Position numbers and translations under genes: made by a program. A stretch of 64,000 nt of DNA from Methanopyrus sp. SNP6 (GTDB taxonomy: Archaea > JAADCQ01 > Methanopyri > Methanopyrales > Methanopyraceae): the NCBI RefSeq assembly GCF_002201895.1, contig NZ_CP019436.1, positions 137,456-201,455 of the forward strand, in the 5' to 3' direction. The notes below the pieces were generated by a model, which was not told the origin of the DNA, ran no database searches, and worked only from the letters and a program-made list of their open reading frames with translations. Shown here piece by piece: positions 9,996-17,854 of the stretch. Positions within the stretch are counted from its first letter, which is position 1, and every line of letters begins with the position of its first letter.

Positions 9996-11026
9996 CACCG
10001 CCGTAGGACGTTGAGGACGTCCTCAGGGGTCGGAATCTCATCGAGGCGGTACTCTCTCCACCCAGCACGCACCGCGGCTAGTTCGGCTGGGTTCAGCAAC
10101 ACCCATCGCTTGAACCTAGAGGCCTCGTCGACGGGCACCCTGGGACACCCGCAGAACACGCATTGACGTCTGCGGAGCGATCTTAGCGCATCTTCCGTCA
10201 GATATCTCAACCTCCATATTGGGCGGTTCAGGATCTGTACCACGCCTGGTCTCCTCTGACCCAACGCGGTGCTCTCTACGATCTCGAACCCCTCTTCCCA
10301 GTCGAACTCACGGATTTTAGACAGTCTAACGGCCAGAATCCTCTTGGTGACACCCTCCACGTCCTCTGGGTCTAAGACCCCCTTCGTGGGGTCGAGTTGT
10401 ACCACGGGCTGATTCGTCCTAATAGCGACACCGGCGGGATGGAAGCTTCCAGAACACACCACTACCGTTGGTAGGGACGTATCGAGAGCGGAGAAATTGC
10501 ACCCGAGCACCAACCCGGGCGTTGCCACCCTGCGACCGTCTCCCGATCGGATTACGGGCTCGATACCGGATTCCCGTAGGATCTCTGACACGAGCTCGAG
10601 ATCGGTTACGTACTGTGCCGTTGCGCAGATATTCACACGCTCGATTCCTAAGTTTCGAAGTACTTCGGCGACTTCCTCGACCATCCATGGTTCCACGCGT
10701 TTACGTCCACGTACCGGTAGGAAATGTGCGGTCGCCCCGAGCTCCCGTATCCGTCGCTCGACCTCGGGTATGGGATAATGACCGATGTGAACGATATAAT
10801 CCGTCCGGATCACGGTACCGGAAGTGATGTCGCAAGCTCCGAACACGCGACCTGCGTCGAGCTCCACCTCGCAGCCACGGGCTTCCAGCACGTCGGCAAC
10901 CTCACGGGCGATTCGCTTCAGCCCATCCGGGGCCTGAACCAGAACACGCCCTTCAACGTTGAGGGACTCGACGGCCCTCGGCACTTCGTCCTCGTCATAG
11001 GATTCGGCGGAGGTGCATCTCGTCAT
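9995..11026 (-). CDS. dph2: 2-(3-amino-3-carboxypropyl)histidine synthase
   Basis: The unconventional radical-SAM enzyme that makes the first diphthamide intermediate on EF-2. The three cysteines expected to bind the [4Fe-4S] cluster are visible in VFGACD, LVLGCNFS and CVFCGCPRVP. ATG 11026 is chosen since GGTG lies 6 bases upstream; GTG 11038 is an alternative. The gene is divergent from the CobE-like gene and coupled to cbiB downstream. Confidence 0.9.
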   Translation of the reverse strand: MTRCTSAESYDEDEVPRAVESLNVEGRVLVQAPDGLKRIAREVADVLEARGCEVELDAGRVFGACDITSGTVIRTDYIVHIGHYPIPEVERRIRELGATAHFLPVRGRKRVEPWMVEEVAEVLRNLGIERVNICATAQYVTDLELVSEILRESGIEPVIRSGDGRRVATPGLVLGCNFSALDTSLPTVVVCSGSFHPAGVAIRTNQPVVQLDPTKGVLDPEDVEGVTKRILAVRLSKIREFDWEEGFEIVESTALGQRRPGVVQILNRPIWRLRYLTEDALRSLRRRQCVFCGCPRVPVDEASRFKRWVLLNPAELAAVRAGWREYRLDEIPTPEDVLNVLRR

Positions 11027-11055
11027 CGGGAGCACCACACATGGAGGTGTGATAG

Positions 11056-11418
11056 TTGTATGCTTTGGGAGTCGGGATGAGGCGGAGAGTGCGACGGCAG
11101 GACCTGGTGACTGCGATACGATGGGGTCTGGAGGAAGCAGGCGAACTCGGTGAGATCATCACGATAACCCGAAAGCGGGACCAGCCCTCCGGAAAGGCGC
11201 TGGTTGAAATTGGTCGCCGGTTAGGGATCCCCGTACGGTTCGTCGAGAAGTTCGCTGACTACACACCGAGCGATTCCCGAGCGAGGGACCTACTAGGGGT
11301 TCGAGGTTCCGTGTGTGAGGGTGTCCTTATAACTCACGGGTACGAAATCGTTCGGCCGAAACGGACTTTCGGAAACACCGTTACCGCGGCTTTGGGGTGG
11401 AAAAGATCCCGAAAGTAG
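11056..11418 (+). CDS. CobE / CbiG C-terminal-domain protein, cobalamin pathway
   Basis: A 120-residue stand-alone version of the CbiG C-terminal domain. The key stretch runs from LGIPVRFVEKF through TPSDSRARDLLGVRGSVCEG to RPKRTFGNTVTAALG, matching the family pattern of a S-rich loop, a G-V-x-E motif and K..G..T-A. In CbiG this domain accompanies the cobalt-precorrin-5A hydrolase. The GGAGGTG at 11043-11049 lies 6 bases before TTG 11056, fixing the start; the internal ATG 11077 is less likely. Its neighbour cbiB supports a corrinoid role. Confidence 0.7.
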   Translation: MYALGVGMRRRVRRQDLVTAIRWGLEEAGELGEIITITRKRDQPSGKALVEIGRRLGIPVRFVEKFADYTPSDSRARDLLGVRGSVCEGVLITHGYEIVRPKRTFGNTVTAALGWKRSRK

Positions 11419-11933
11419 TCTGCATAGTCGGAGGGCGTGGGGACGGATTCACACGAGCGGCCCGGGTGCTTTCGAAAGCTATCAAACGTTCGGGACGCAC
11501 TGTTGGCGTTCTGATGCTTCCACAGTCCACAGGCGGGTCCGGGCGGAAGTGGATCGGTGGATATCGATGGAATTGCGACGTGATAGTGGCGACAGTGGAT
11601 AGGGTCTCGGAGTGTGATTATGCCATGATACTCAGCAGGTTCGGGGCGTGTACGAACGCCCGAAGGGCGGTGTACGATCTCTCTCATCAGTCCTTCGTAG
11701 GGTTCGATCCGCCCGAAGGATGGATCGGAATAGACTGCTCCAGAGTCGCTCGAGATGAAAGGGTTCCTTCAGTCCATTCTCTAATCTTATTAGGGGCCAT
11801 GTGTCGCATCGCGCGCCTCTGCGAGTTAGAAGACGTGAAAAAGGCGCTGCTTTCGGAAGAGGGACGGCTCGGTGCGGTATCCTATCGGGCCGTACAAGCC
11901 GGTTGGGAGGAGGCAAGGCGACGGGGGTACTGA
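11397..11933 (+). CDS. 2-oxoacid:ferredoxin oxidoreductase gamma-subunit-like protein (orphan)
   Basis: A 178-residue protein starting at GTG 11397, overlapping the CobE-like gene by 22 bases. The N-terminus (CIVGGRGDGFTRAARVLSKA, then STGGSGRKWIGGYRW) resembles the GxGGqG fold of the gamma subunits of pyruvate or 2-oxoacid ferredoxin oxidoreductases. The C-terminus (LLGAMCRIARLCELEDVKKA) also fits that family. No alpha, beta or delta subunit lies nearby, so it is either an orphan or has been recruited to another role. Similarity is by eye. Confidence 0.5.
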   Translation: MEKIPKVVCIVGGRGDGFTRAARVLSKAIKRSGRTVGVLMLPQSTGGSGRKWIGGYRWNCDVIVATVDRVSECDYAMILSRFGACTNARRAVYDLSHQSFVGFDPPEGWIGIDCSRVARDERVPSVHSLILLGAMCRIARLCELEDVKKALLSEEGRLGAVSYRAVQAGWEEARRRGY

Positions 11934-11935
11934 CG

Positions 11936-12157
11936 TTGGTTAACGCCCGAATCCATGTGGACCGTACGACCAGCTTCGACGCGGAAAACGGTACCAAGAG
12001 CTACGTGATTAAGGTGACCGTAGAGTTGGAGACCGACGACTACGACGAGGCGAAGCAACTCACCAAGCGCTTGGAGGAGTTCATCGATGAGTTGAAGAGT
12101 GTTGTCAAAAGTGAGCTCCTGGAAAAAGACCTGGGAAAACGAGAACTGATACTGTAG
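11936..12157 (+). CDS. Small conserved-looking protein of unknown function
   Basis: A 73-residue protein from TTG 11936, with GGGGGT seven bases upstream. An N-terminal beta region (ARIHVDRTTSFDAENGTKSY) is followed by a charged helix (DEAKQLTKRLEEFIDELKSV). Its last codons contain the heptamer GGGAAAA (12133-12139), read as G-GGA-AAA. This is a classical -1 slippery arrangement, and the -1 frame leads into the acidic frame of the next gene. I do not recognise the family. Confidence 0.6.
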   Translation: MVNARIHVDRTTSFDAENGTKSYVIKVTVELETDDYDEAKQLTKRLEEFIDELKSVVKSELLEKDLGKRELIL

Positions 12158-12270
12158 TCAGGGGGGATGAGGAAGAGGCGGAGGAACGTACGGAAGCGTA
12201 TGAAGGAGAGGAATACGAGGAGTCATACCGCGAGGAATCGTACGAGTACGGAGAGTACGAGGAGCGTGAG

Positions 12271-12537
12271 GTGGAGGGGATCGGCAGGGCCGAGAGTACC
12301 GAAGAAGATGTGATACTCACCGAGCGCGGGGAGGAGTTCTTCGGTAGGGCTCATGAGAGCGCAGAGGAAGCCGAGACCATTCCTCAGGAGGTCACCTGGG
12401 TAGAGGAGCCCGGAGAGTGGGAGGAGTGGAGACCCAGGAGGTTACCGACGGTTCCGCTACCTAAGGAGTACCTCATCGTAGCCGCCGTGGCTATCGGCCT
12501 GTTAGTGGCGGCGCTACTGTATTACGCGAGGTGATCA
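12271..12537 (+). CDS. Acidic protein with C-terminal membrane anchor
   Basis: An 87-residue frame from GTG 12271 (GGAG 6 bases upstream). It is very acidic and ends in a single hydrophobic span (EYLIVAAVAIGLLVAALLYY), so it is a tail-anchored protein with its N-terminal part in the cytoplasm. The same frame stays open back to 12115 and from 12166 reads as an E/Y-rich acidic segment without any ATG, GTG or TTG. The true N-terminus is therefore uncertain: a GTG 12271 start, a -1 frameshift from the preceding gene, or a sequence error. Function unknown. Confidence 0.5.
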
Positions 12538-13469
12538 CGGACTTCCTCGGCGATAACGCGGGCGAGCTCCGGCGGCACCGACTCTCCTACCTGGTCGTAC
12601 TGCGTCTCGTACCCTCCTTCGAACACGTGATCGTCGGGATAACTCATCAGCCGGGCTTGCTCCCTGACGGTAAGCAGTCGGTCCTCGAACGGGTGTATGA
12701 ACCTGGACCCACCCATCACAGTAGGGGCCGGCTTGAAGGGGTGCAGCCTGAGCCAGTTCTTGAAGCTACCTCTAGCCCCTCTTATGACGCTCAGGGCCTC
12801 CCCCCACCTAAGGCGTCGGATCCTTCGGAGCTTCCTCTTGGACATGGGGCGCAGTTCGTGGTTGGGAATCTCCGAGTCAGGGCTGGGGAGATTTCCGATA
12901 GCTTCCCACACAGTTTTCGGCCGTTCCGCTGTGGGTTCGGGGTCTATTCTTACGTTTGAAATGAAGACGCGGCGCCGATACGAAGGTACCTCGTAATGTA
13001 CCGCTTGGAGTACGTTGAAGTGTATCCTCTCGTATCCAACACGTGCGAACTCCTTCCTCAACGCTTTTTCTAAAGGCCCCTCCATGATTGCGGGGACGTT
13101 CTCCATGACGAAAACCTCGGGCTGGAGGTCACCGATAATCCTCACGAAGTGGAGTACTAACCTGCCTACGGGATCGTCGTAGAGTCGATCCAGCGGGTTA
13201 GGTTTCCGATCCGCGTTGGCGGCTGTGAACGGCTCGCAGGGCGGCCCTCCAATAATCACATCCGGTTCGCCTAACTCGTCCACGATTTCCTCCGAGTCGA
13301 CCCGCTGGATATCACGCTCGATCACCTCGGCTTTCGGGAAGTTCTTCCGATATGTCGCGGCCGGCGCGGGGTTGTTCTCAACACCTCCCAAGACCTTGAA
13401 CCCAGCTTCCCTGAAACCCCTAGAGAAACCGCCGGCTCCGCAGAATAGATCCACCACTCTCGGCTTCAA
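12522..13469 (-). CDS. DNA (cytosine-5) methyltransferase, solitary
   Basis: A 315-residue C5 methyltransferase with all main motifs. Motif I is DLFCGAGGFSRGF (AdoMet binding), motif IV GGPPCEPFT with catalytic Cys78, motif VI MENVP, motif VIII SYRRRVF, and motifs IX-X RLLTVREQARLMSYP and QVGESVPP. The target-recognition region between VIII and IX is short. No restriction endonuclease is adjacent, so it may be an orphan methylase. The 3' end overlaps the tail-anchored gene convergently by 16 bases. The cognate sequence cannot be predicted. Confidence 0.9.
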   Translation of the reverse strand: MKPRVVDLFCGAGGFSRGFREAGFKVLGGVENNPAPAATYRKNFPKAEVIERDIQRVDSEEIVDELGEPDVIIGGPPCEPFTAANADRKPNPLDRLYDDPVGRLVLHFVRIIGDLQPEVFVMENVPAIMEGPLEKALRKEFARVGYERIHFNVLQAVHYEVPSYRRRVFISNVRIDPEPTAERPKTVWEAIGNLPSPDSEIPNHELRPMSKRKLRRIRRLRWGEALSVIRGARGSFKNWLRLHPFKPAPTVMGGSRFIHPFEDRLLTVREQARLMSYPDDHVFEGGYETQYDQVGESVPPELARVIAEEVRDHLA

Positions 13470-13517
13470 CGGATCACCCCCAGTCGAGTTCTACTCAACA
13501 CCCGCCGGTAGACGCCC

Positions 13518-13528
13518 CATAAATAAGA
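13518..13528 (+). promoter_or_regulatory. TATA box of the mod operon
   Basis: The AT-rich CATAAATAAG stands out in GC-rich DNA, about 70 bases before modA. A start of transcription near 13549-13552 is expected. Confidence 0.6.
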
Positions 13529-13552
13529 GGTAGTGGCCGGACTACTCCGACC

Positions 13553-13565
13553 ATGCGAATCGCAT
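13553..13565. promoter_or_regulatory. Perfect 13-base inverted repeat, possible operator
   Basis: ATGCGA-A-TCGCAT is a perfect palindrome with a single central base. It lies just downstream of the expected transcription start of modABC-moeA, where a bound repressor would block initiation. The regulator is unknown, and the sequence does not resemble the bacterial ModE site. Confidence 0.45.
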
Positions 13566-13592
13566 GATCATATCAATCGGGGGATGTGAAGC

Positions 13593-14348
13593 GTGCGCGG
13601 GGTACCGATCGCAATAGGGATCCTATCAGTAGTAGTGATCGCGGCGGCCGCCGGTTACTACTACACGTCCTCGAACCAGCTCACGGTGTTCGCTGCGGCC
13701 AGCCTGAAGAAACCACTCACCAAGCTCGCGAAGCAGTACGAGAAGGAAAAAGGCGTTAAGGTAGCCCTCAACTTCGGTCCATCCGGAGGACTGACTGCGC
13801 AGATACTCCAAGGGCAGAAGTGCGACCTGTTCTTCTCCGCGGATTGGAAGTACGTGGTCAAGCTCCAGAAGGCCGGCAAGACTATCAAGACTAAGAAATT
13901 CCTGAAGGACTACCTCGTTCTGGTGGTATCCAAGACGGGCAAGGAGAAAGGCATCAAGGACGTCGAGGACATCACAAAGCCTGGCGTCACGGTTGCCGTG
14001 GCTGACCCGAAGGCACCTGTCGGTGAGTACACACAGCGCGCGCTGAAGAAGCTCGGACTCTGGGACACTATCGTGAAAAACGGGAACCTGAAGGCCAGAC
14101 CTGGTACCGTCAACCAGGTCGCCACGATGGTGAAGAACGACCAGATCGATGCAGGTTTCGTCTATCGGAGTGTGGCAGTCGGCTTCGGTCTGCCGATCGT
14201 GCAGATGTTCCCTCACTCCCTGACTGGGCCGATAATCTGGGGAGCGGCCGTCATCAAGGGAGGTAACGAACGGCTCGCAGAGGACTTCCTGAACTACTGT
14301 CTCGAGCACATCGACGAGTTCAAGAAGTACGGGTGGAGTCCAGCATGA
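13593..14348 (+). CDS. modA: Molybdate/tungstate ABC transporter, substrate-binding protein
   Basis: A 251-residue exported protein with an N-terminal membrane anchor (IAIGILSVVVIAAAAGYYY) and no lipobox cysteine. The ModA-type oxyanion-binding elements are FAAASLKKPLTKLAKQYEKE, FGPSGGLTAQI, and AVADPKAPVGEYTQRALKKL. It captures molybdate or tungstate outside the cell for ModB. The GTG start follows GGGGGATG by 6 bases. Tungsten use by the nearby Fwd enzyme makes tungstate the likelier substrate, but the sequence alone does not decide. Confidence 0.9.
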   Translation: MRGVPIAIGILSVVVIAAAAGYYYTSSNQLTVFAAASLKKPLTKLAKQYEKEKGVKVALNFGPSGGLTAQILQGQKCDLFFSADWKYVVKLQKAGKTIKTKKFLKDYLVLVVSKTGKEKGIKDVEDITKPGVTVAVADPKAPVGEYTQRALKKLGLWDTIVKNGNLKARPGTVNQVATMVKNDQIDAGFVYRSVAVGFGLPIVQMFPHSLTGPIIWGAAVIKGGNERLAEDFLNYCLEHIDEFKKYGWSPA

Positions 14349-15130
14349 TCGGGAGGTACGAAATCCTGAGTACTCTGTTCCCTCCCCTGTTCTTCGTATT
14401 CATAGTGTTCCCGTTGGTAGCACTGACCATGAACCTAACGCCCCAAGGGATAGCGTGGGCGTTCAGTGATCCCTACTTCTGGTCCGCCACGTTCAACACG
14501 GTGCTCTGCGCTGTCGCAGCCGCCGCCGTGGGTGTGGTGATCGCGATAGGGTTTGGCTACTATCATCTGTTCAAGCGAAACTCGGTGATCTACAGGGTAG
14601 CGGACTTCCTAAACGACCTACCCATCGCCTTGCCGCACACCGTAGCAGGACTAGCGTTACTGTTGGCGTTCGGTCGCAACTATTTCGGATGGTTGGGTGA
14701 GAACGGGCTCGCGTTCACTTTGATCGCAGTAGTCCTCGCCATGCTCTTCGTATCGTACCCGCTAGCGGCCAGGACCGTACAGTCGGGTGTCGAGGAACTA
14801 GGACGTGAGCTCGTGGACGTCGCCCGCACACTCGGTGACGAACCGCCAAAGGCCTACATACGAGTGGTCGTACCTGCTCTGCGGGAGGCGCTGCTCGGCG
14901 GTTTCCTACTAGGGTTCTCCAGATCCCTGAGCGAGTTCGCCACGGTGATCATGTTCGGAGGTAACCTTCCAGGTAAGACACAGGTACTCGCGTCGTACGT
15001 GTTCACCCGGGTGGAAGCAGGAGATCTAGAAGTCGCCGTCGCCGCCAGCGTGTTCTGTATGGTCCTATCGCTGACCATGGTCGCGTTAGTGCGCTCGGTA
15101 ACAGGGGGACTTCGCCGTGCTGAGGGTTGA
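14345..15130 (+). CDS. modB: Molybdate/tungstate ABC transporter, permease
   Basis: A membrane protein of 261 residues with about six spans. The EAA loop (DVARTLGDEPPKAYIRVVVP) contacts the ATPase. ATG 14345 overlaps the modA stop and follows GGTGGAG by 6 bases; GTG 14333 is less likely. It pairs with ModC to move the oxyanion into the cell. Confidence 0.9.
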   Translation: MIGRYEILSTLFPPLFFVFIVFPLVALTMNLTPQGIAWAFSDPYFWSATFNTVLCAVAAAAVGVVIAIGFGYYHLFKRNSVIYRVADFLNDLPIALPHTVAGLALLLAFGRNYFGWLGENGLAFTLIAVVLAMLFVSYPLAARTVQSGVEELGRELVDVARTLGDEPPKAYIRVVVPALREALLGGFLLGFSRSLSEFATVIMFGGNLPGKTQVLASYVFTRVEAGDLEVAVAASVFCMVLSLTMVALVRSVTGGLRRAEG

Positions 15131-15803
15131 GGGAGTCGAGTTCTCCTACGGAGACCGGGAGGTCCTACGCGGTGTCGACCTGGAAGTAAAGCCCGGTAAA
15201 GTACGGGTACTCTTCGGTCCCAACGGGAGCGGTAAGTCCACGCTCCTCAAGATCGTCGCCGGCATTCTGAAGCCCGACAAGGGTCGCGTGATCATCGGAG
15301 AGGAAGACGTCACCGACCTCCCACCCGAGGAGCGCCACGTTGGGTATGTCCCACAGCAACCTGCGCTGTTCCCACACATGACCGTCAAGGACAACATCAC
15401 GTACTCCCTCCACAACGGTCGCGGCGATCCCGATCGACTGGACGAACTCGTGGAGCTCCTCGGACTGAAGGAATACCTCGATCTGAAGCCCGACGAGCTC
15501 AGCGGCGGGTACCAGAGTCGGGTATCACTCGCTCGAGCTCTATTCTCCGATCCGAAGGTGATGCTTCTGGATGAGCCTCTCAGCGACGTCGACCTGGCCG
15601 TGAAGACGGACCTCGTCCCGAAGTTCCGCGAGGTACTGAAGGAAACGGGCGTACCCGCCCTGTACGTCACGCACGACCCATGGGAAGCCGAGCGTATCGG
15701 TGACACCTTCACGGTTTTAGTAGGGGGTAAGGCGATGGATGTGGGTTCAGTGGACGAGGCGCTCGAGAAGTTGAAACGGGGTGTGGAAAGTGTCAAAGCG
15801 TAA
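15117..15803 (+). CDS. modC: Molybdate/tungstate ABC transporter, ATP-binding protein
   Basis: A 228-residue ABC ATPase with Walker A GPNGSGKST, Q-loop YVPQQPALFPHMTV, signature LSGGYQSRVSLARAL, Walker B VMLLDEPLSDVD and switch His in YVTHDPWEA. It lacks the C-terminal TOBE/Mop domain of bacterial ModC, as is common in archaea. GTG 15117 overlaps the modB end by 14 bases. Confidence 0.9.
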   Translation: MLRVEGVEFSYGDREVLRGVDLEVKPGKVRVLFGPNGSGKSTLLKIVAGILKPDKGRVIIGEEDVTDLPPEERHVGYVPQQPALFPHMTVKDNITYSLHNGRGDPDRLDELVELLGLKEYLDLKPDELSGGYQSRVSLARALFSDPKVMLLDEPLSDVDLAVKTDLVPKFREVLKETGVPALYVTHDPWEAERIGDTFTVLVGGKAMDVGSVDEALEKLKRGVESVKA

Positions 15804-17034
15804 GTACAAGGGCTTCGTGTACGCAGACGATCTGGCCAAGCCCGAGGAGTTCATCCAATTCCTACGACGCTTCGTTTCACCTCCGGAACCCGAGACCGTG
15901 GAAGTAGGGTCCGAACTTTCAGGACGCGTGCTCGCGGAAGACGTTCGTGCGGAGCGTCCCTCTCCACCTTTCACCCGGTCCGCTATGGATGGGTATGCCG
16001 TGAGATCCGAAGACACCGAGCCCGGAACCAAGTTGAAAGTCGTGGGCAAGTCTAGGATAGGAGAAGGGACCGACGTCGAGGTCGGTCCGGGAGAGGCAGT
16101 GTACGTCGACACCGGAGCTCCGATTCCGGAGGGTGCGGACGCCGTCATCCCCGTAGAGTTCGTGGAACGCGACGGTAACGAGATAATTGTGGAGAAAAGC
16201 GTCGATCCGGGGGACAACCTGGATCCGGCCGGCTGCTACGTCGAGGAGGAAGAAGTTCTCTACCGGTCCGGCCATCTCGTCGAGCCCGTGGACGTCGGAG
16301 TGATGCTCGAACACGGAGTGGAGGAAGTGGATGTCCACAGACCCCTGCGTGTCTCGGTCGTAGTAACCGGAAACGAGCTCGTCCACCGTCCATCAGAGCT
16401 GGAGAGTGAGACGCAGGTTGTGGATTGTATCGGCCCAGTGCTCACCGCGGAACTCGAGAACATGGGCTGTGTCGAGGTAGTAGGGATGAGCTTGGTCAAG
16501 GATGATCCGGAAGAGATCCGTGAGACAGTGAAGGACTACGCCGATTGCTCCGACGTAGTTCTGATCACTGGAGGATCCTCGGTTGGGGAGAGAGACCATG
16601 TCAAGGACATACTGGACGACACGTTCGATGCCTTCATCCACGGGATCAGAGCCCGGCCCGGGCGTCCATTTGGTATCGCCGTACGGGAGGGAACCGTCGC
16701 CTTCACCCTGCCAGGATGGCCCACCTCGTGTTACTCTACTTTCCGGGTTTGGGTGATACCTTCGCTACTCATGCTGGCCGGAGCGGACCCGTTAGTGGTC
16801 GGTTTCGAGGCAGAAGCCTCCGGGATCAAATCCAAACGCGAGGTCGGCGTGATAGCACGTGTTCGTCTTTCCGATGGTGTCGAGAAGATGTCCAAGGACC
16901 GTCCCAGTCACTTCGCGCTGTTTCGGGAGACCGACGGCTTCGCCCTCGTTCCTCCCGGAGGCTCGGAGCGTGCTCTGATTCTCCCGCTGCGCGGGTTCCT
17001 TAACTTGTTCGATGAGGTAGAACGTAGGTTCTGA
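15790..17034 (+). CDS. moeA: Molybdopterin molybdenumtransferase
   Basis: MoeA inserts molybdate or tungstate into adenylylated molybdopterin. The signature RPSPPFTRSAMDGYAVRSED and VDTGAPIPEGADAVIPVE lie in the N-terminal half. The MPT-binding TGGSSVGERDHVKD and the RPGRPFGIA segment are in the MogA-like domain, and the C-terminal domain ends the protein. GTG 15790 follows GGGGTG by 6 bases; GTG 15781 is possible. It overlaps the modC stop, linking metal uptake and cofactor loading just before the fwd operon. Confidence 0.93.
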   Translation: MSKRKYKGFVYADDLAKPEEFIQFLRRFVSPPEPETVEVGSELSGRVLAEDVRAERPSPPFTRSAMDGYAVRSEDTEPGTKLKVVGKSRIGEGTDVEVGPGEAVYVDTGAPIPEGADAVIPVEFVERDGNEIIVEKSVDPGDNLDPAGCYVEEEEVLYRSGHLVEPVDVGVMLEHGVEEVDVHRPLRVSVVVTGNELVHRPSELESETQVVDCIGPVLTAELENMGCVEVVGMSLVKDDPEEIRETVKDYADCSDVVLITGGSSVGERDHVKDILDDTFDAFIHGIRARPGRPFGIAVREGTVAFTLPGWPTSCYSTFRVWVIPSLLMLAGADPLVVGFEAEASGIKSKREVGVIARVRLSDGVEKMSKDRPSHFALFRETDGFALVPPGGSERALILPLRGFLNLFDEVERRF

Positions 17035-17074
17035 AGGTGTCCACCGGTCGTCCACTCGTCCCCACCGACCCCAC

Positions 17075-17084
17075 TTATTTAATT
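17075..17084 (+). promoter_or_regulatory. TATA box of the formylmethanofuran dehydrogenase operon
   Basis: TTATTTAATT stands alone in GC-rich DNA 52 bases before the TTG of the ferredoxin gene. It probably drives the run 17127-22543. Confidence 0.6.
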
Positions 17085-17126
17085 CCTAACTCCGAGGCGG
17101 GCGTGGAGACTAGTGGGGGTCGCGGG

Positions 17127-17366
17127 TTGGTAGAGATAATCATCCGCGAGGAACGCTGTCACGGATGCGGTAACTGCGTGATCGCTTGCCCAGTCAACGC
17201 TTGTAATTCTCCAAATGCATGGGGTGGAAAGGGTCCCGAAGATGGTGAAGATGTGGTGATCAAGGTCGTGAACGGGACAGTCTCGGTGATTAACGAGGAC
17301 TTGTGCGAGGCATGCATGACTTGCGAACTCGCTTGTCCCGTGGACGCTATCGAAATCAAAACGTAG
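17127..17366 (+). CDS. fwdG: 2[4Fe-4S] ferredoxin, formylmethanofuran dehydrogenase-associated (FwdG-type)
   Basis: A 79-residue protein with two cluster motifs: CHGCGNCVIACPVNAC and CEACMTCELACPVDAI. Between them is a longer loop (NSPNAWGGKGPEDGED) found in Fwd-associated ferredoxins. It probably feeds low-potential electrons to the catalytic subunits. TTG 17127 follows GGGGGT by 6 bases. It is first in the fwd operon. Confidence 0.82.
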   Translation: MVEIIIREERCHGCGNCVIACPVNACNSPNAWGGKGPEDGEDVVIKVVNGTVSVINEDLCEACMTCELACPVDAIEIKT

Positions 17367-17380
17367 GGGAGCCACGGGGA

Positions 17381-17776
17381 ATGGTCGAATTCATCCTGCT
17401 CACGGGTCGAACGATCTGGCAGGGCGAAGCTATCGAAACCGACAAAGCTGGCGAGATTTACCCTAACGCCACTGCAATATGCTACTTCAATCCAAAGGAC
17501 ATGAGAGAGCTCGGCATTAGCGAAGGTGATCCCGTTAAGGTCAAGTCCAAATACGGTAAAGTAATCGTACGGGCTAAAGCTGCGGACACCGACGTGCCGC
17601 CTCGCGGTGTGGTTTTCATCCCGATGGGTCCCTGGGCAAATAAAGTCGTAGATCCGAACACCAAGAGCACGGGAATGCCTGGTTTCAAGGGGATAAAAGT
17701 CGAAATAGAACCCACTGATGATGAGCCGATCGAAGATATGTCAGAATTCATGCGCTCCGAGTACCTCTCTGAATAA
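17381..17776 (+). CDS. fwdD: Formylmethanofuran dehydrogenase subunit D
   Basis: A 131-residue molybdopterin-dinucleotide-binding domain. It has GEIYPNATAICYFNPKDMRE, then GISEGDPVKVKSKYGKVIV, and the VFIPMGPWAN loop that contacts the pterin. In most Mo/W oxidoreductases this domain is fused to the catalytic subunit; in Fwd/Fmd it is separate. It works with FwdB to bind the W/Mo bis-pterin cofactor. Confidence 0.92.
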   Translation: MVEFILLTGRTIWQGEAIETDKAGEIYPNATAICYFNPKDMRELGISEGDPVKVKSKYGKVIVRAKAADTDVPPRGVVFIPMGPWANKVVDPNTKSTGMPGFKGIKVEIEPTDDEPIEDMSEFMRSEYLSE

Positions 17777-17854
17777 CTCGCGGTAACTTGACAGCTGGTC
17801 ATTTTCATCTTCATCGAATATCAACATCGGCTACAACTGAAAGGGGGTGAAAAA

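Noticed and set aside
12167-12313. A basic 48-codon frame from ATG 12167 with a G-rich upstream stretch.
   Set aside because: It is the shifted reading of the acidic low-complexity region, its start overlaps the G-run itself, and its product is R/K/T-rich without structure; the acidic frame leads to a clear membrane anchor.
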